A program made the translations under genes and the position numbers. The notes beneath the pieces are model-generated. The model saw nothing but the letters and a program-made list of their open reading frames with translations. It did no database searches and had not been told where the DNA came from. A stretch of 64,000 nucleotides of DNA from CAYSEW01 sp964430245 (lineage in GTDB: Bacteria; Bacteroidota; Bacteroidia; Flavobacteriales_D; Parvicellaceae). How positions within the stretch are numbered: the stretch's first letter is position 1; each line of letters begins with the position of its first letter. The stretch lies in the NCBI GenBank assembly GCA_964430245.1, contig CAYSEW010000003.1, positions 92,251 through 156,250 of the forward strand. Reading direction: 5' to 3'. Of this stretch, positions 37,704-48,214 are shown piece by piece.

Positions 37704-40700
37704 TCATTGTTTTCTGCAAGTTTCTCTACCTGCTTTATTCTCACATGATTTACACTCTTTACTATTTCTTTTAAATAAATTACCCATTTCACAGAATAAT
37801 TCACCCCAATTATTAAAACTTTGTTTGTAGAAAGCACCAACCCCCTGAGTGTATTGAGATTGTTCCAGGTTGGTGAAATCATATTCATTGGATTCATTGA
37901 ATGCATGAACCCTTAAATTACCATCTGAATTCAGCTTATATTCAACATCTACATCACCAATAAAGCTAGATGGGTTTTGGTTTAATTTATTCCCTTGCGA
38001 AACCCCTAAATTAGTTTCAATAGTCAGTCTATCATTAAATTGTTGGGTAGACATTGCTATAGTTACCTCATCATTACTGATCTCATCACCAGGACTATAT
38101 TTAAATCCTAAATCAAAATCATCAGAGAATTTAGAGATCATGTTACTTAGCTGACTTGACAGCATCTCAGTAGTAGTTGAAATTGAAAGATCCACACCAG
38201 CATCTGAAATATCTTGTTTATTGGTCATAAATTGATTCAGGATCAATAAAGAAAAAACTTGTTTATTCATTTCCTGATCTGAACTAACAAGGTTTTTCAC
38301 TACTGATTTCGCACTTTGATTTGCTCTAGGGAGTATTATATCAAAATCAATTTCGGGATTGAAAATATTATCTGTTAAATGCATTTCAACATTTACATCT
38401 GTTTTTTGCTTCCAATCTTCTTTCTCAGCATCAGGCATAATATCAAACAAGCTAGTTTTCAAGGGGTAATAAGTAACCAAATCAATATCTGCTTTGTAAG
38501 GATCTCCATACCAATTGATGGTCCCTCCTCTTTTAACTAAAAAGTTCTTATTTAAAAAATCTTTTAATGTAAATAGATAATTAGCTTCTGCAATTTTATA
38601 CTCACCATACATGTAAAAGTCATAAAACTTATCAATAACCATATCAATATGTCCATTCCCTGTCCCTTCCATTGCATCTCCTACTACCTCATCGAAAACC
38701 AAATTTATATGAGCATCTTCAGTTAGGTCTAGACTCAATTCCATGTTAATTCCTTCAAGATCGACCTCATACTCATCGAGTTGATTAGTAGATGAATTGA
38801 AAGTAATAAAGTCCTGTAACACTACCTCTTCAGCTCCATACAATGGCAAAGTAACATCAGTTCCCTTTTCGGATTGCGCCTCTATATTAATCCTTAACTC
38901 TTTAATAGTATCATATTCAACCATCACATCCCCAGTTACAAATGCTTTACCATAATAATAGGGGTTCATTTTATAAGTAGTATTCATCACCATAAAGGGT
39001 TCAGAGAATGATGCTAAAAGATCATAATTATATTTAGAAAAGTTTTGATGATAAAAAGAAGCAATAAATAAACCTTCAGAACCATATTTGTCTTTAATGG
39101 GTATTCCGTCAACCGATATCATATCCGGTTTAATATTAATCCTGCCATTAGTAAAGTAAGTAGTATTGAACATTTCCATTTTTATAGAACCATCCGATAA
39201 TTGGAGTTTACCCGCTAATCTTGGTGTGCCTAACTCACCCTTCACGCTCACCTTTCCTTTAACTTCACCTTTTAATTCAGACATAATATCTTCATCTAAA
39301 AACGCATTGGCAAATGTTAGGTCAAAATCTTTAAATATAAATTTGAAATCTAAATAATCTTTCTGCTTACCTACATTATAATAACTTCTTCTTATTAAAA
39401 TACTTGAGCCATTGTTTTCATTAAGCAAATTACCATCAATAATTATCCTTTTTCCAAAGGGGTCCCATTTAGAAAACAAATTAATATCTCCTAATAAATT
39501 ATTATTTAAGATTAAATCATCAATAGAGGATTTTGAATCGAAATGCACATCATTATAGACATCCGAAATGCTCCCTTTTAAATTTACTAAACCAGAAAAA
39601 TTTAGATCATAAGGCGTAAAAAACCCATTAAAATCTGATAGCTCAACATTTTGAATATTCATAAAAAGCTGATCATTAGGATCTTCAGAAATTGCACCAT
39701 TCAATGAAAACAATTGATAATCATTAGCAATAGAAAAATTAGTGACATTTATAGCACTAGAATCTAATTCTATTTGAATACTGTCATTAACTTTCCAGCT
39801 ACCTGCCTTCTTTGAATAGATATCTGAAGAAAGTAAATTGAATTTGAAATGATTTTGATCTAACACCAAGCCCTCAGACCTTAGTGTACCTAAATAAGAT
39901 GAATCATCTGCATGCCACTCTACTAAAAAATCAAAATTATTTGCATAGGCATTTGTTTTTAAGCTTAGGTTCTGGATGAACATATCAGGATTTAAAAATA
40001 AAGAATCGATCTTTAGATCAAATACATAGCTAGTGTCCACATCCATGACTTTACTTGAAGTATCCAGCTGGATATTAGCAAACCTCATGTTATTATATTC
40101 TATCCACTCAGAACTAGCAAATAGTTTAAGCATATCATTATCACTATCAAAATTACAAGTCAAATGAGTATTTGGAGAAACTGATAATTCTGGGATTAAC
40201 AGCTCAGTTAATTTAGAAAGGTCATTAACATTTATATCCAACACAAAATCATCATGTGAAAAAGAACTATTGTTGTTTAATGGAAAAATACTAGGTACTA
40301 TTTTTGAACCTAATAAATACATGTCATTAGAAATAGAATCTAAATTATAATGACCTGTCATTCTACATTCAGCAAATTTTGAATACAATTCTATACTATG
40401 CATAAATGGATTACTTTGAGAATCAAATAAAATTGAATCCATGTAATAATCCTTTCCTTTTTCATAATAGCTGATGTTTTTTAATTCAATCATTCCAGAA
40501 AAATCATCTAGGTTATTTCCAAAACCAGCAGCTTTAAAGTCAAAACAAATAGAAGAGCTCTCACGTTCATCTATGATATTTAGGTCATAAAGATGAGCCT
40601 TTTGAACATTGATATTAAAATCGAACATCACAGGACTCTGAGAAAGATCGAAATCTCCTTCAAAAATAAGATCTATATGTTCATCAAATAGGTCTAATTT

Positions 40701-42200
40701 GCCATTAAAAGCCTTTTCTTGTAAATTTCCATGTATGACAATATCATCATATACATAATTCATATATGTTAATTGCTTGAATTGTCCATCAATACTTATG
40801 TCCATATCTTCAAGAGTAAGTCCTTCACCATCAATTGTTAGATCTGAACTAAATTCACCCATATCTGAATTCCCTAAAACTGAACCTGCATCAAAATTAA
40901 AAGTACTAAGACCCCCTTTATAATAAAACTGATTATTTGTATCTAATTGGCAGCTAAAATTACCATTAACATTCCCCTTTTCTGTTTGGACCTTAAAATC
41001 AAATCCAAAATCATTATAAAACCCGTCTATTATTCCACTCAATTCAATTATCCCTAATGGTTCTAGCTGTTTGGGTAATATTAAGTCTTCAGCTAAACCA
41101 AATTGAGTTAGATCAATGCTTTCGAGATCTAATTTAGAAGTCTGGCATTTTTCTATATCCATATAGATAAGACAATTTTCAAAATCAGTTAACCCCTTAA
41201 ATTCTACATTACCCTTAAAATAGGATTTATCTGAAATTTTAAAATTAAGCTCATTAACAAATAAATTATTGATAGTCCCATTAACCTCACCAGAAAAATC
41301 AACAGCACTTTCTATATCTTTAAGACTTGGAACAAAATAACTAATATCTTTAATGCTAATATTAGATTCTTTTATAGTGCCTTCAATAAATACTGCATTT
41401 ATAAAATCATTCAGGTCATCCAAGTCTTGATAATTAAATGCTATCCCATTAGTAATAATTTCTGAACGATCAGTTTTAAGATGAAAGCCCTCAATTTTGA
41501 TCTTTTTGGGGTTTAATACAAAATGACCATCTAAGTCTTTTAAAGTAAATCCAGAGCTCTCATTAAATGCTACATCTTTTAGATCTACTGAAGATATTTT
41601 GTCTCTATTTCTAAATTCAAGAATATCTCCTTTGAAATCACGTAATTCAATGTGGTTATAATCTAATCCATAAGCTACCCTAGATTTATTCCAATTATGG
41701 TAAGAAAAATAGGTGTGATCCAAACCGACCTTTTCTATTTTAACTGTAAATACTTCATCACTTTTGGGTTGATCAAAATAATCTAATAAGAACTGAATAT
41801 TCATTTGATCATCACCCTTGTATTGTTGCAGCTTGATTCTTGTATTTGAACAAGTTATATCTTTTAAAACAGCATATTTATCCTTAAAGTTTAAATCTTT
41901 TAAAGAAGAGGAGGCTTTGGGTGCAAAAAGAAGAGTATCTCCTTTTTGATCTTCTATATAAAAGTTTTCAAGCTCAATATAGCTAAGGCCAACTATCTTT
42001 ACTTTATCTACGCTAACAATAGTATCTAGTTCTGTAGAATAATAACTGGCTAGTTGCTGTGCAACAAATGTTTGGAACCATTGAGATCTAAAGAAAAATA
42101 CTAAAACAATGGATAGTATTAATAGAACTTCAAATAAACGTCCAGCATATTGTATAGAAGTCGTAACAATATTTTTGATAATTTCACCTATTATTTTCAT
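37704..42200 (-). CDS. TamB-like translocation/assembly module protein
   Basis: About 1498 residues from the ATG at 42200 (MKIIGEIIKNIVTTSIQYAG). The open frame continues upstream, but this start precedes the single TM anchor (about 22-38). The rest is a very long run of beta strands typical of the AsmA/TamB bridge proteins. A C-terminal TamB (DUF490) domain follows, with GKGEV-type repeats and the FSLLILNQF segment near the end. TamB-like proteins span the periplasm and help lipid or outer-membrane protein transport. The extreme C-terminus is unusual in carrying three Cys (SKECKSCENKAGRETC). Its start codon directly abuts that of tsaD. Confidence 0.85.
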   Translation of the reverse strand: MKIIGEIIKNIVTTSIQYAGRLFEVLLILSIVLVFFFRSQWFQTFVAQQLASYYSTELDTIVSVDKVKIVGLSYIELENFYIEDQKGDTLLFAPKASSSLKDLNFKDKYAVLKDITCSNTRIKLQQYKGDDQMNIQFLLDYFDQPKSDEVFTVKIEKVGLDHTYFSYHNWNKSRVAYGLDYNHIELRDFKGDILEFRNRDKISSVDLKDVAFNESSGFTLKDLDGHFVLNPKKIKIEGFHLKTDRSEIITNGIAFNYQDLDDLNDFINAVFIEGTIKESNISIKDISYFVPSLKDIESAVDFSGEVNGTINNLFVNELNFKISDKSYFKGNVEFKGLTDFENCLIYMDIEKCQTSKLDLESIDLTQFGLAEDLILPKQLEPLGIIELSGIIDGFYNDFGFDFKVQTEKGNVNGNFSCQLDTNNQFYYKGGLSTFNFDAGSVLGNSDMGEFSSDLTIDGEGLTLEDMDISIDGQFKQLTYMNYVYDDIVIHGNLQEKAFNGKLDLFDEHIDLIFEGDFDLSQSPVMFDFNINVQKAHLYDLNIIDERESSSICFDFKAAGFGNNLDDFSGMIELKNISYYEKGKDYYMDSILFDSQSNPFMHSIELYSKFAECRMTGHYNLDSISNDMYLLGSKIVPSIFPLNNNSSFSHDDFVLDINVNDLSKLTELLIPELSVSPNTHLTCNFDSDNDMLKLFASSEWIEYNNMRFANIQLDTSSKVMDVDTSYVFDLKIDSLFLNPDMFIQNLSLKTNAYANNFDFLVEWHADDSSYLGTLRSEGLVLDQNHFKFNLLSSDIYSKKAGSWKVNDSIQIELDSSAINVTNFSIANDYQLFSLNGAISEDPNDQLFMNIQNVELSDFNGFFTPYDLNFSGLVNLKGSISDVYNDVHFDSKSSIDDLILNNNLLGDINLFSKWDPFGKRIIIDGNLLNENNGSSILIRRSYYNVGKQKDYLDFKFIFKDFDLTFANAFLDEDIMSELKGEVKGKVSVKGELGTPRLAGKLQLSDGSIKMEMFNTTYFTNGRINIKPDMISVDGIPIKDKYGSEGLFIASFYHQNFSKYNYDLLASFSEPFMVMNTTYKMNPYYYGKAFVTGDVMVEYDTIKELRINIEAQSEKGTDVTLPLYGAEEVVLQDFITFNSSTNQLDEYEVDLEGINMELSLDLTEDAHINLVFDEVVGDAMEGTGNGHIDMVIDKFYDFYMYGEYKIAEANYLFTLKDFLNKNFLVKRGGTINWYGDPYKADIDLVTYYPLKTSLFDIMPDAEKEDWKQKTDVNVEMHLTDNIFNPEIDFDIILPRANQSAKSVVKNLVSSDQEMNKQVFSLLILNQFMTNKQDISDAGVDLSISTTTEMLSSQLSNMISKFSDDFDLGFKYSPGDEISNDEVTIAMSTQQFNDRLTIETNLGVSQGNKLNQNPSSFIGDVDVEYKLNSDGNLRVHAFNESNEYDFTNLEQSQYTQGVGAFYKQSFNNWGELFCEMGNLFKRNSKECKSCENKAGRETCRKQ
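42150..42177 (+). promoter_or_regulatory. tsaD promoter, inside the 5' end of the tamB-like gene
   Basis: TTG at 42150-42152 and TATTTTTG at 42170-42177 lie 17 bases apart and match the Bacteroidota consensus. Transcription would start near 42184, about 17 bases before the tsaD ATG. The whole element lies within the first 17 codons of the opposite-strand tamB-like gene. Confidence 0.55.
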
Positions 42201-43235
42201 ATGAAGAAGAACAAAGATAGCATCATTCTTGGTATAGAATCCAGTTGTGACGATACTTCTGCAGCAGTATTGATAAACGGCAAAATTCATTCCAATGTTG
42301 TAGCTAATCAGGAAGTGCATACCAACTATGGTGGCGTTGTTCCTGAACTAGCCTCTCGTGCCCATCAACAAAATATAGTACCCGTTGTAGATCAAGCAAT
42401 TAAACAAGCCAATATTTCTACCAATGAATTATCTGCTATTGCCTTTACAAAAGGCCCTGGTCTCCTTGGCTCATTATTAGTAGGAACGTCTTTTGCAAAA
42501 TCAATGAGTTTAGGTCTTAATATTCCCATTATAGATGTCCATCACATGAAAGCTCATATTCATGCTCATTTTATTCAGACCTACAATGAAAATGAAAAGA
42601 GTGTCCCTGAATTTCCATTTATCTGCTTAACTGTTTCTGGAGGCCACACCCAAATAGTACTGATTAAAAATTATTTAGACATGACCGTTATAGGTGAAAC
42701 CATTGATGACGCTGCTGGTGAAGCATTTGACAAAGCAGCTAAATTATTAGGATTTGAATATCCTGGTGGCCCATTAATAGATCGACATGCAAAAAAAGGA
42801 GATCATTCTAAATATAAATTTACCTACCCAAAAGTTGAGGGACTTAATTATAGTTTTAGTGGGTTAAAAACTCAATTTTTATACTTTTTAGAAAAAAACA
42901 AAAAAGAAGATGCTCAATTTATTGATAAGAACTTAGCTGACATCTGCTCTTCGTATCAAGATCATATTATTTCCTATTTATTTAAAAATGTAAAAAAAGC
43001 AATGGATAAAACAGGGTGTAAGGACCTTGCGATAGCAGGTGGTGTTGCTGCTAACTCTGCTTTAAGAAAGCATTTGCAAAATTTAGGAAAACAAGAACAA
43101 TACAATACATTTATTCCTGCATTTGAATATTGTACAGACAATGCAGCCATGATTGCAATGAGTGGTTATTTTTTATACCAAGAAGGTCAATTTGCTTCAC
43201 AAGACATAAGCCCAAAAGCAAGAATTACATTTTAA
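42201..43235 (+). CDS. tsaD: tRNA N6-adenosine threonylcarbamoyltransferase TsaD
   Basis: TsaD installs the threonylcarbamoyl group of t6A on ANN-decoding tRNAs. About 344 residues from the ATG at 42201; the frame is open upstream but only because it runs antisense to tamB. The N-terminus ILGIESSCDDTSAAVL, the metal ligands in VHHMKAHIHAHF and the VSGGHTQIV segment are all present. So is the C-terminal AGGVAANSALR with DNAAMIAMSG. Essential in most bacteria. Confidence 0.96.
   Translation: MKKNKDSIILGIESSCDDTSAAVLINGKIHSNVVANQEVHTNYGGVVPELASRAHQQNIVPVVDQAIKQANISTNELSAIAFTKGPGLLGSLLVGTSFAKSMSLGLNIPIIDVHHMKAHIHAHFIQTYNENEKSVPEFPFICLTVSGGHTQIVLIKNYLDMTVIGETIDDAAGEAFDKAAKLLGFEYPGGPLIDRHAKKGDHSKYKFTYPKVEGLNYSFSGLKTQFLYFLEKNKKEDAQFIDKNLADICSSYQDHIISYLFKNVKKAMDKTGCKDLAIAGGVAANSALRKHLQNLGKQEQYNTFIPAFEYCTDNAAMIAMSGYFLYQEGQFASQDISPKARITF
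42212..42219 (-). promoter_or_regulatory. -7 box of the tamB-like gene, inside tsaD
   Basis: On the minus strand this reads TATCTTTG, a perfect TAnnTTTG match located 12 bases upstream of the tamB-like ATG and inside codons 4-7 of tsaD. It would give a leader of only about 5 bases. No -33 TTG is visible. Confidence 0.4.
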
Positions 43236-43236
43236 A

Positions 43237-45579
43237 TTAACGAACGATCATTAATTTTCTATAATCGTTGTTATTTAGAACTAAGACATAGATACCTGCT
43301 TGCCAATTATCTGTAAATAATCGATCTATAGGTTCCTTAGAGCTATAAATTAATTGACCTGCTAAACTATAAACAGTGACTGGTGTACTTTTAGAAAAAT
43401 ACACAAATTGATCAGCGGGATTTGGATACACAGCTATATCATGTAATACTTCTTGCTGAATATCTACAGTACTTAAATCCAAATCATGGGCATATAACCC
43501 AGTTCCAGTACCTACTAATAATTCATCATAAAAAAGCACATTCACCTTTGTTCCTGTTGGATAGGTATAAGCTAAATTCCATGGCATGGAAAAATCTATA
43601 GGAATAGTATGAATCTGTTCGTCAATAGCTAGAAAAACATAGCCATCTCCCATAGTAATTGCAGTACCATATCCTCCTGCATAGGGGCCAATTACTGAAG
43701 ATGCCCAAGTACCAGAAGAAACATCCTTAACCTGTACGTTATTAATTGGCCATATTCCTGGATCAGTATTTAAAAATATTAATGTATCTCTATTTACATT
43801 AGTTGCTATATCAACAATTCCATCTGTTGCCCCATAGCTTCCATCTCTTGATAACGACCAAACACCTGCTATCAATTCTGCCCTAAATAATCCATATGCA
43901 CCAGCAGTCATTGGGTCAGATTCTAAACCAATATATAGTACCACATTTGAATTTTCGTAGGTAAATGCTACATCCAGTACGTTTACATCCTGTCCATTAA
44001 CAGTTGTAATTAAAAGTAATTGATCCCAAGTACTGCCGCCATCTAAGCTGTAAAACAATCCACCTTTATCTCCATAAGTACCTGTAAAACCTGCAGCTAC
44101 TATAGATGAATTATCTGCTGACACTGCAATACTAGTACAATAAGAGTTAATAGAATTAAAATTAAAAGGAGGGTTTTCAGGAGTAAATACTTGATGCCAT
44201 CCATCAGATCCAGGTGTAGTTGACGTCCCAGAATTAGTCGTTCTATAAACTCTTTGATTCCCAACAAAAATGACAGAATCATCATTTGGGTCCATAGCAA
44301 CAGAATAATAAGGAGAACCATCCCCATTAGGAAAATGGGTATCACTCCATGATTCTGAAGGAGTATTGTAATCTGTTACATTTCTGATACCAGATTTAGA
44401 AGCTACCCAACCAATGGTGAATCCTGCATTCATATCCAAATCATTTACTTGGACTGCTTCCAAACCATTGTTCCAGCCAAAAATAGAATCACCATTAGAA
44501 GTAGAATATCCCATCCCAATATTAGTTGAATGATACTTAAGGTCATTGATAATGGGGTCTGTTTTTGTAACTCCATCATTTGCGCGATTCAAATTCCCCA
44601 CATAAGCGTTACCAGGATTATTCCAGCTACTCATCATTGATGTATCTGTTAAAACTGCATTTCCAATAAAAATATTTCTACCTGAAACAAGATCATCTAT
44701 GATCATATTACTACCCACAACTCCACCAGCAGGGCCTGGAATGTCTATAAGGTCATAATCCCAAATCATACCATTTGTAGTGGTCCATGCTATGTGGCGA
44801 TCTACGATATTTGGATCATTTAATGGAGGTTGACCAGCAACATACCAAGTACCATCTTCTGCGAATCCATAAGTCTGCCACTCGACATTAGCTATTGTAG
44901 GTGCAGGCACCAAAACTGAATTTATTGGTGTAGAATTATTCATGGCGTAATAAGGATCTAAAAACACGTACATATGAGGAGAAGCACCTCTATCAAAAAT
45001 ATATAGGTAATCATTGAATGGATTGATGATCATTTGGGGAGGATCATTGTAATCTTTAAGAAGGGTCATACCATTAGTTGAAGAATAAATTCCTGATGGA
45101 CTGATAAGTCCAAACTCCAAAGTATCCATTCCACCTGCCATTGAATTATTTTTAACTAAAAACATGGTATCTCCAACAATTAAAAATGATTGAACCAAGC
45201 TATCTACCAAATTTGCTGTAGGTGAAGCAAGAAGTGTGCTGTATAATTTACTTTCATGAAGAAAAAAGATAGTAAAGCTACTCTCATGAATTTCTATATT
45301 ATCAATGAGGTCACCATATCCATCATCTATATCTGCACTTGGTAAAGCTGTCCAATCCAAATTATTAATAGTTGCTGTTCTTGATCCTTTAGCATAAAAA
45401 ATACTATTGGCACTTTCTGTAGATATAATCACATAGACAGAATCTGGATCAAAAGCCCAAGTCTCGATATCTCCAATAGTGCCTCCATATACATCCTGAG
45501 GAACTGGTGCAGTTAAGGTTTGTGCATTAATAAAGTTTGAAAAAAATAGGAGTAAAGCTAAAATGTAACAATTTCTCAT
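43237..45579 (-). CDS. Secreted BNR/propeller-like protein with T9SS sorting domain
   Basis: About 780 residues, starting at the ATG at 45579 because MRNCYILALLLFFSNFINAQ is a proper signal peptide; an upstream in-frame ATG at 45621 would place 14 residues before it. The body is rich in BNR/sialidase-like beta-propeller motifs such as S-x-D-x-G-x-T-W (SLDGGSTWDQL, TTNSGTSTTPG) with many Trp and Gly. The C-terminal T9SS module is short: VYPNPADQFVYFSK, VYSLAGQLIYSS and WQAGIYVLVL. It probably binds or cleaves polymers outside the cell, but no catalytic residues can be assigned. Confidence 0.7.
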   Translation of the reverse strand: MRNCYILALLLFFSNFINAQTLTAPVPQDVYGGTIGDIETWAFDPDSVYVIISTESANSIFYAKGSRTATINNLDWTALPSADIDDGYGDLIDNIEIHESSFTIFFLHESKLYSTLLASPTANLVDSLVQSFLIVGDTMFLVKNNSMAGGMDTLEFGLISPSGIYSSTNGMTLLKDYNDPPQMIINPFNDYLYIFDRGASPHMYVFLDPYYAMNNSTPINSVLVPAPTIANVEWQTYGFAEDGTWYVAGQPPLNDPNIVDRHIAWTTTNGMIWDYDLIDIPGPAGGVVGSNMIIDDLVSGRNIFIGNAVLTDTSMMSSWNNPGNAYVGNLNRANDGVTKTDPIINDLKYHSTNIGMGYSTSNGDSIFGWNNGLEAVQVNDLDMNAGFTIGWVASKSGIRNVTDYNTPSESWSDTHFPNGDGSPYYSVAMDPNDDSVIFVGNQRVYRTTNSGTSTTPGSDGWHQVFTPENPPFNFNSINSYCTSIAVSADNSSIVAAGFTGTYGDKGGLFYSLDGGSTWDQLLLITTVNGQDVNVLDVAFTYENSNVVLYIGLESDPMTAGAYGLFRAELIAGVWSLSRDGSYGATDGIVDIATNVNRDTLIFLNTDPGIWPINNVQVKDVSSGTWASSVIGPYAGGYGTAITMGDGYVFLAIDEQIHTIPIDFSMPWNLAYTYPTGTKVNVLFYDELLVGTGTGLYAHDLDLSTVDIQQEVLHDIAVYPNPADQFVYFSKSTPVTVYSLAGQLIYSSKEPIDRLFTDNWQAGIYVLVLNNNDYRKLMIVR

Positions 45580-45662
45580 AGGTGTTTTATTTAGTATAAA
45601 TTTATTAAAAATAAATTTCAACTAATAAAAGCAAGAATATAAACCCTGAATTACATCATGAT

Positions 45663-45670
45663 TATATTTG
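45663..45670 (+). promoter_or_regulatory. -7 box of copA
   Basis: TATATTTG matches TAnnTTTG fully. It lies 16 bases before the copA ATG, giving a leader of about 9 bases. A -33 TTG is not visible at the usual spacing. Confidence 0.45.
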
Positions 45671-45685
45671 TATGAATTCCATCAA

Positions 45686-47782
45686 ATGAAAACCATTTTT
45701 GACATAGAAGGTATGACCTGCATCGGTTGTGCGAAAACTATTGAAGCTCAATTAAAAGGTATGGGGTGCTCAGTAATTTCTGTCAACAATAGTTTAGGGG
45801 AAGCCTGTGCCATTGTACCCAATGACAAGAAAGCAAGCACTATAGCTCAAAATCTATCAAAAATCGGGTATCCTTCTAAAGTTAGGGTTAGTTCTATGAA
45901 TAAAACTCAAAAGAATAAATGGAGCCGTCTTGAGGTTTTCCTGGTCATCAGTTCAATTTTTACAATTCCACTATTATTACATATGCTGCTTCCTTCAAGC
46001 TCATTGATCAATCAACCTGAAATTCAGCTTGCTTTATGCATCCCTGTCTTTATTATAGGGATCATGCAATTTGGAAGAAGTGCCTGGTTTTCAATATTAA
46101 GTAAATCTGCTAATATGGATGTACTTATTTTTATGGGAAGTGCATCTGCATTTATCTATAGCTTATATGGCACGATCACTTATTATGGAACAGAATTAGC
46201 ACATCATTATCTATTTTATGAAACAAGTGCAGGAATCATCACCCTAGTCCTGCTTGGTAATTTTCTTGAGGAAAGAGCTGTTAAAAAAACTACTTCTGCA
46301 CTTAGAGACCTTCAGCAGCTTCAAGTAGATAAAGCTACATTGATCATAAAAAACGAACAAACAGAAGAAATCGATGCTGAGAATATACAACCTGGAAATA
46401 TATTACTTGTTAAAGAGGGTGAAAAAATTCCAACTGATGGAATAATTGTAGAGGGTTCAGGAACCTTAGACGAATCTTTACTTACTGGAGAATCTGAACC
46501 TATTGAAAGAAAAAAGAATGACCCAATAATTGCTGGCGCCATTCTAATAAAAGGAATACTTAAAATAAGGGCACATCAATCTATAGAAAATAATACAATA
46601 AGTAAGATTCATCAGCTGATCAAGGATGCTCAGCTTAAACAACCTCAAATACAAAGAATTGGGGATAAAGTAAGTGCTATTTTTGTTCCAGTAGTCATAA
46701 GTATTGCTCTATTCACCTTTTTAATTGGCTGGCAATACGCAGACCTTTCTTTTCAAAAAGCATTGATATCGAGTATTGCAGTACTTGTAATTAGCTGTCC
46801 ATGTGCAATGGGCTTAGCTACTCCAACCGCAGTAATGGTGGGTGTAGGTAAGGCAGCTAAAAGTGGTGCTGTTATAAAAGGGGGGGACACACTTGAAAAA
46901 ATAGCTGATTCAAAAACCATCATATTTGATAAAACCGGCACACTTACTTCAGGCTTATTCAAAGTTAAAAAAATGGATGTTCATCAAGGAACGAAAGACA
47001 ATGTACAATCTATTATAAAAAGCCTTGAGCTAAATTCTAATCACCCGATCGCTAAATCATTATTAAGCTTTTGGAAGAACACAGAAATTACTGCACTAAG
47101 TAAAATTGTAGAAACTAAAGGGATAGGCATGGAAGGATTGGATAAAAATGGCAATACATGGGCCTTTGGTTCTTCAATTAATCTTCATAATAAAAGTAAA
47201 GCAGATCTAGTGCTTATAAAAAACAAAGAGCTGATCGCTGAAATATGGATAGAAGATGAAATTAAACCAAATGCTAAGAAGTTGATCAGCTGGTTATATG
47301 CTAAACAATTCAATGTAATCCTCCTTAGTGGAGATAAGGCTAGTAAATGCAAGCTAATAGCAGATCAATTAGGAATTAAAGAATACCATGGAGAAAAAAT
47401 GCCTGATGAAAAAATGAAATTCATTAATGCGCTAACTGAAAAAGAAAAATTAATCATGATAGGAGATGGAATTAACGATGCTCCTTCACTTACAATGGCA
47501 AATGTTGGCATCTCATTTAGCAAAGCTGCAGACATTGCTCAAAATGCTGCTGATGTTGTGTTACTTGAAAGTAATGACCTTTATAAGATCAAAGAATTGA
47601 TTCAAACAAGCCAGCTTACTTTATCCACCATTAAACAAAATCTATTCTGGGCATTATTATATAATGTAGTCGCTATACCTATCGCTGCTATGGGTTTTTT
47701 AAGCCCTATTATTGCTGCAGGATCCATGGCTTTTTCTGATTTGATAGTGATTGGAAACTCTTTACGTCTTAAATTCAAGTAA
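45686..47782 (+). CDS. copA: Copper-type P1B ATPase with one HMA domain
   Basis: Predicted to export Cu+ across the inner membrane. About 698 residues from the ATG at 45686; the TTG at 45668 lies inside the promoter box. One N-terminal HMA domain carries MTCIGC (C12, C15). The TM6 metal site is CPC (ISCPCAMGLATPTAVM), the signature of Cu+/Ag+ transporters. The phosphorylation motif is DKTGTLT, the ATP-binding His-Pro is in NSNHPIAKS, and the hinge is GDGINDAP. No copper chaperone or regulator gene is adjacent. Confidence 0.93.
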   Translation: MKTIFDIEGMTCIGCAKTIEAQLKGMGCSVISVNNSLGEACAIVPNDKKASTIAQNLSKIGYPSKVRVSSMNKTQKNKWSRLEVFLVISSIFTIPLLLHMLLPSSSLINQPEIQLALCIPVFIIGIMQFGRSAWFSILSKSANMDVLIFMGSASAFIYSLYGTITYYGTELAHHYLFYETSAGIITLVLLGNFLEERAVKKTTSALRDLQQLQVDKATLIIKNEQTEEIDAENIQPGNILLVKEGEKIPTDGIIVEGSGTLDESLLTGESEPIERKKNDPIIAGAILIKGILKIRAHQSIENNTISKIHQLIKDAQLKQPQIQRIGDKVSAIFVPVVISIALFTFLIGWQYADLSFQKALISSIAVLVISCPCAMGLATPTAVMVGVGKAAKSGAVIKGGDTLEKIADSKTIIFDKTGTLTSGLFKVKKMDVHQGTKDNVQSIIKSLELNSNHPIAKSLLSFWKNTEITALSKIVETKGIGMEGLDKNGNTWAFGSSINLHNKSKADLVLIKNKELIAEIWIEDEIKPNAKKLISWLYAKQFNVILLSGDKASKCKLIADQLGIKEYHGEKMPDEKMKFINALTEKEKLIMIGDGINDAPSLTMANVGISFSKAADIAQNAADVVLLESNDLYKIKELIQTSQLTLSTIKQNLFWALLYNVVAIPIAAMGFLSPIIAAGSMAFSDLIVIGNSLRLKFK

Positions 47783-48202
47783 TTAATCTCTTTTATCCCT
47801 TTTTTGAAAACCTAACTCAATTAGTAGCTCTATGCATTTAACCATTTCATCTTCTTTAACCATTATATAATCATTGGTATAAGTTGATGTCATTGTAATG
47901 TCTAGTCCATTTAAAGCTGTTTGAGATGATATAGCTGCTAAGAAACCTACACAATAAAATGGATTTCCACACCTAATATTGATAAGCTTCCAATTCTCAT
48001 CATTTCGTTCGTATGCTCCTAAGCTATCTAAATTAATTAGATCTGTTACAACAGTAATCTCATCACTATCTCTTGTAATAATTAAATGTTTATCTGGATT
48101 AATTACCTTTTTCACCCTTGTATAAGCATAAACTCCAGGATCTATTGTAAACCAGCTTAGATCAATAACTTTTTGAAGTTGAGGGTCAATTTCTAATTTC
48201 AT
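47783..48202 (-). CDS. ACT-domain protein
   Basis: This 139-residue protein has a double ACT layout. The C-terminal half matches the ACT_7 pattern, VGFLAAISSQTALNGLDITMTSTYTNDYIMVKEDE, which in relatives binds small ligands such as amino acids. An N-terminal half-domain (IDLSWFTIDPGVYAYTRV) also fits. It has no catalytic motif. It is translated on the strand opposite copA with stops abutting, and it starts 12 bases after the stop of the ResB-CcsA gene, so the two may be cotranscribed. The ligand is unknown. Confidence 0.7.
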   Translation of the reverse strand: MKLEIDPQLQKVIDLSWFTIDPGVYAYTRVKKVINPDKHLIITRDSDEITVVTDLINLDSLGAYERNDENWKLINIRCGNPFYCVGFLAAISSQTALNGLDITMTSTYTNDYIMVKEDEMVKCIELLIELGFQKRDKRD

Positions 48203-48214
48203 AAATTATTTGGC

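Noticed and set aside
37704..37800. Frameshift at the Cys-rich end of the tamB-like gene
   Set aside because: The frame is open to a normal stop and the lysine-rich tail pattern is retained; only the Cys residues are unusual.
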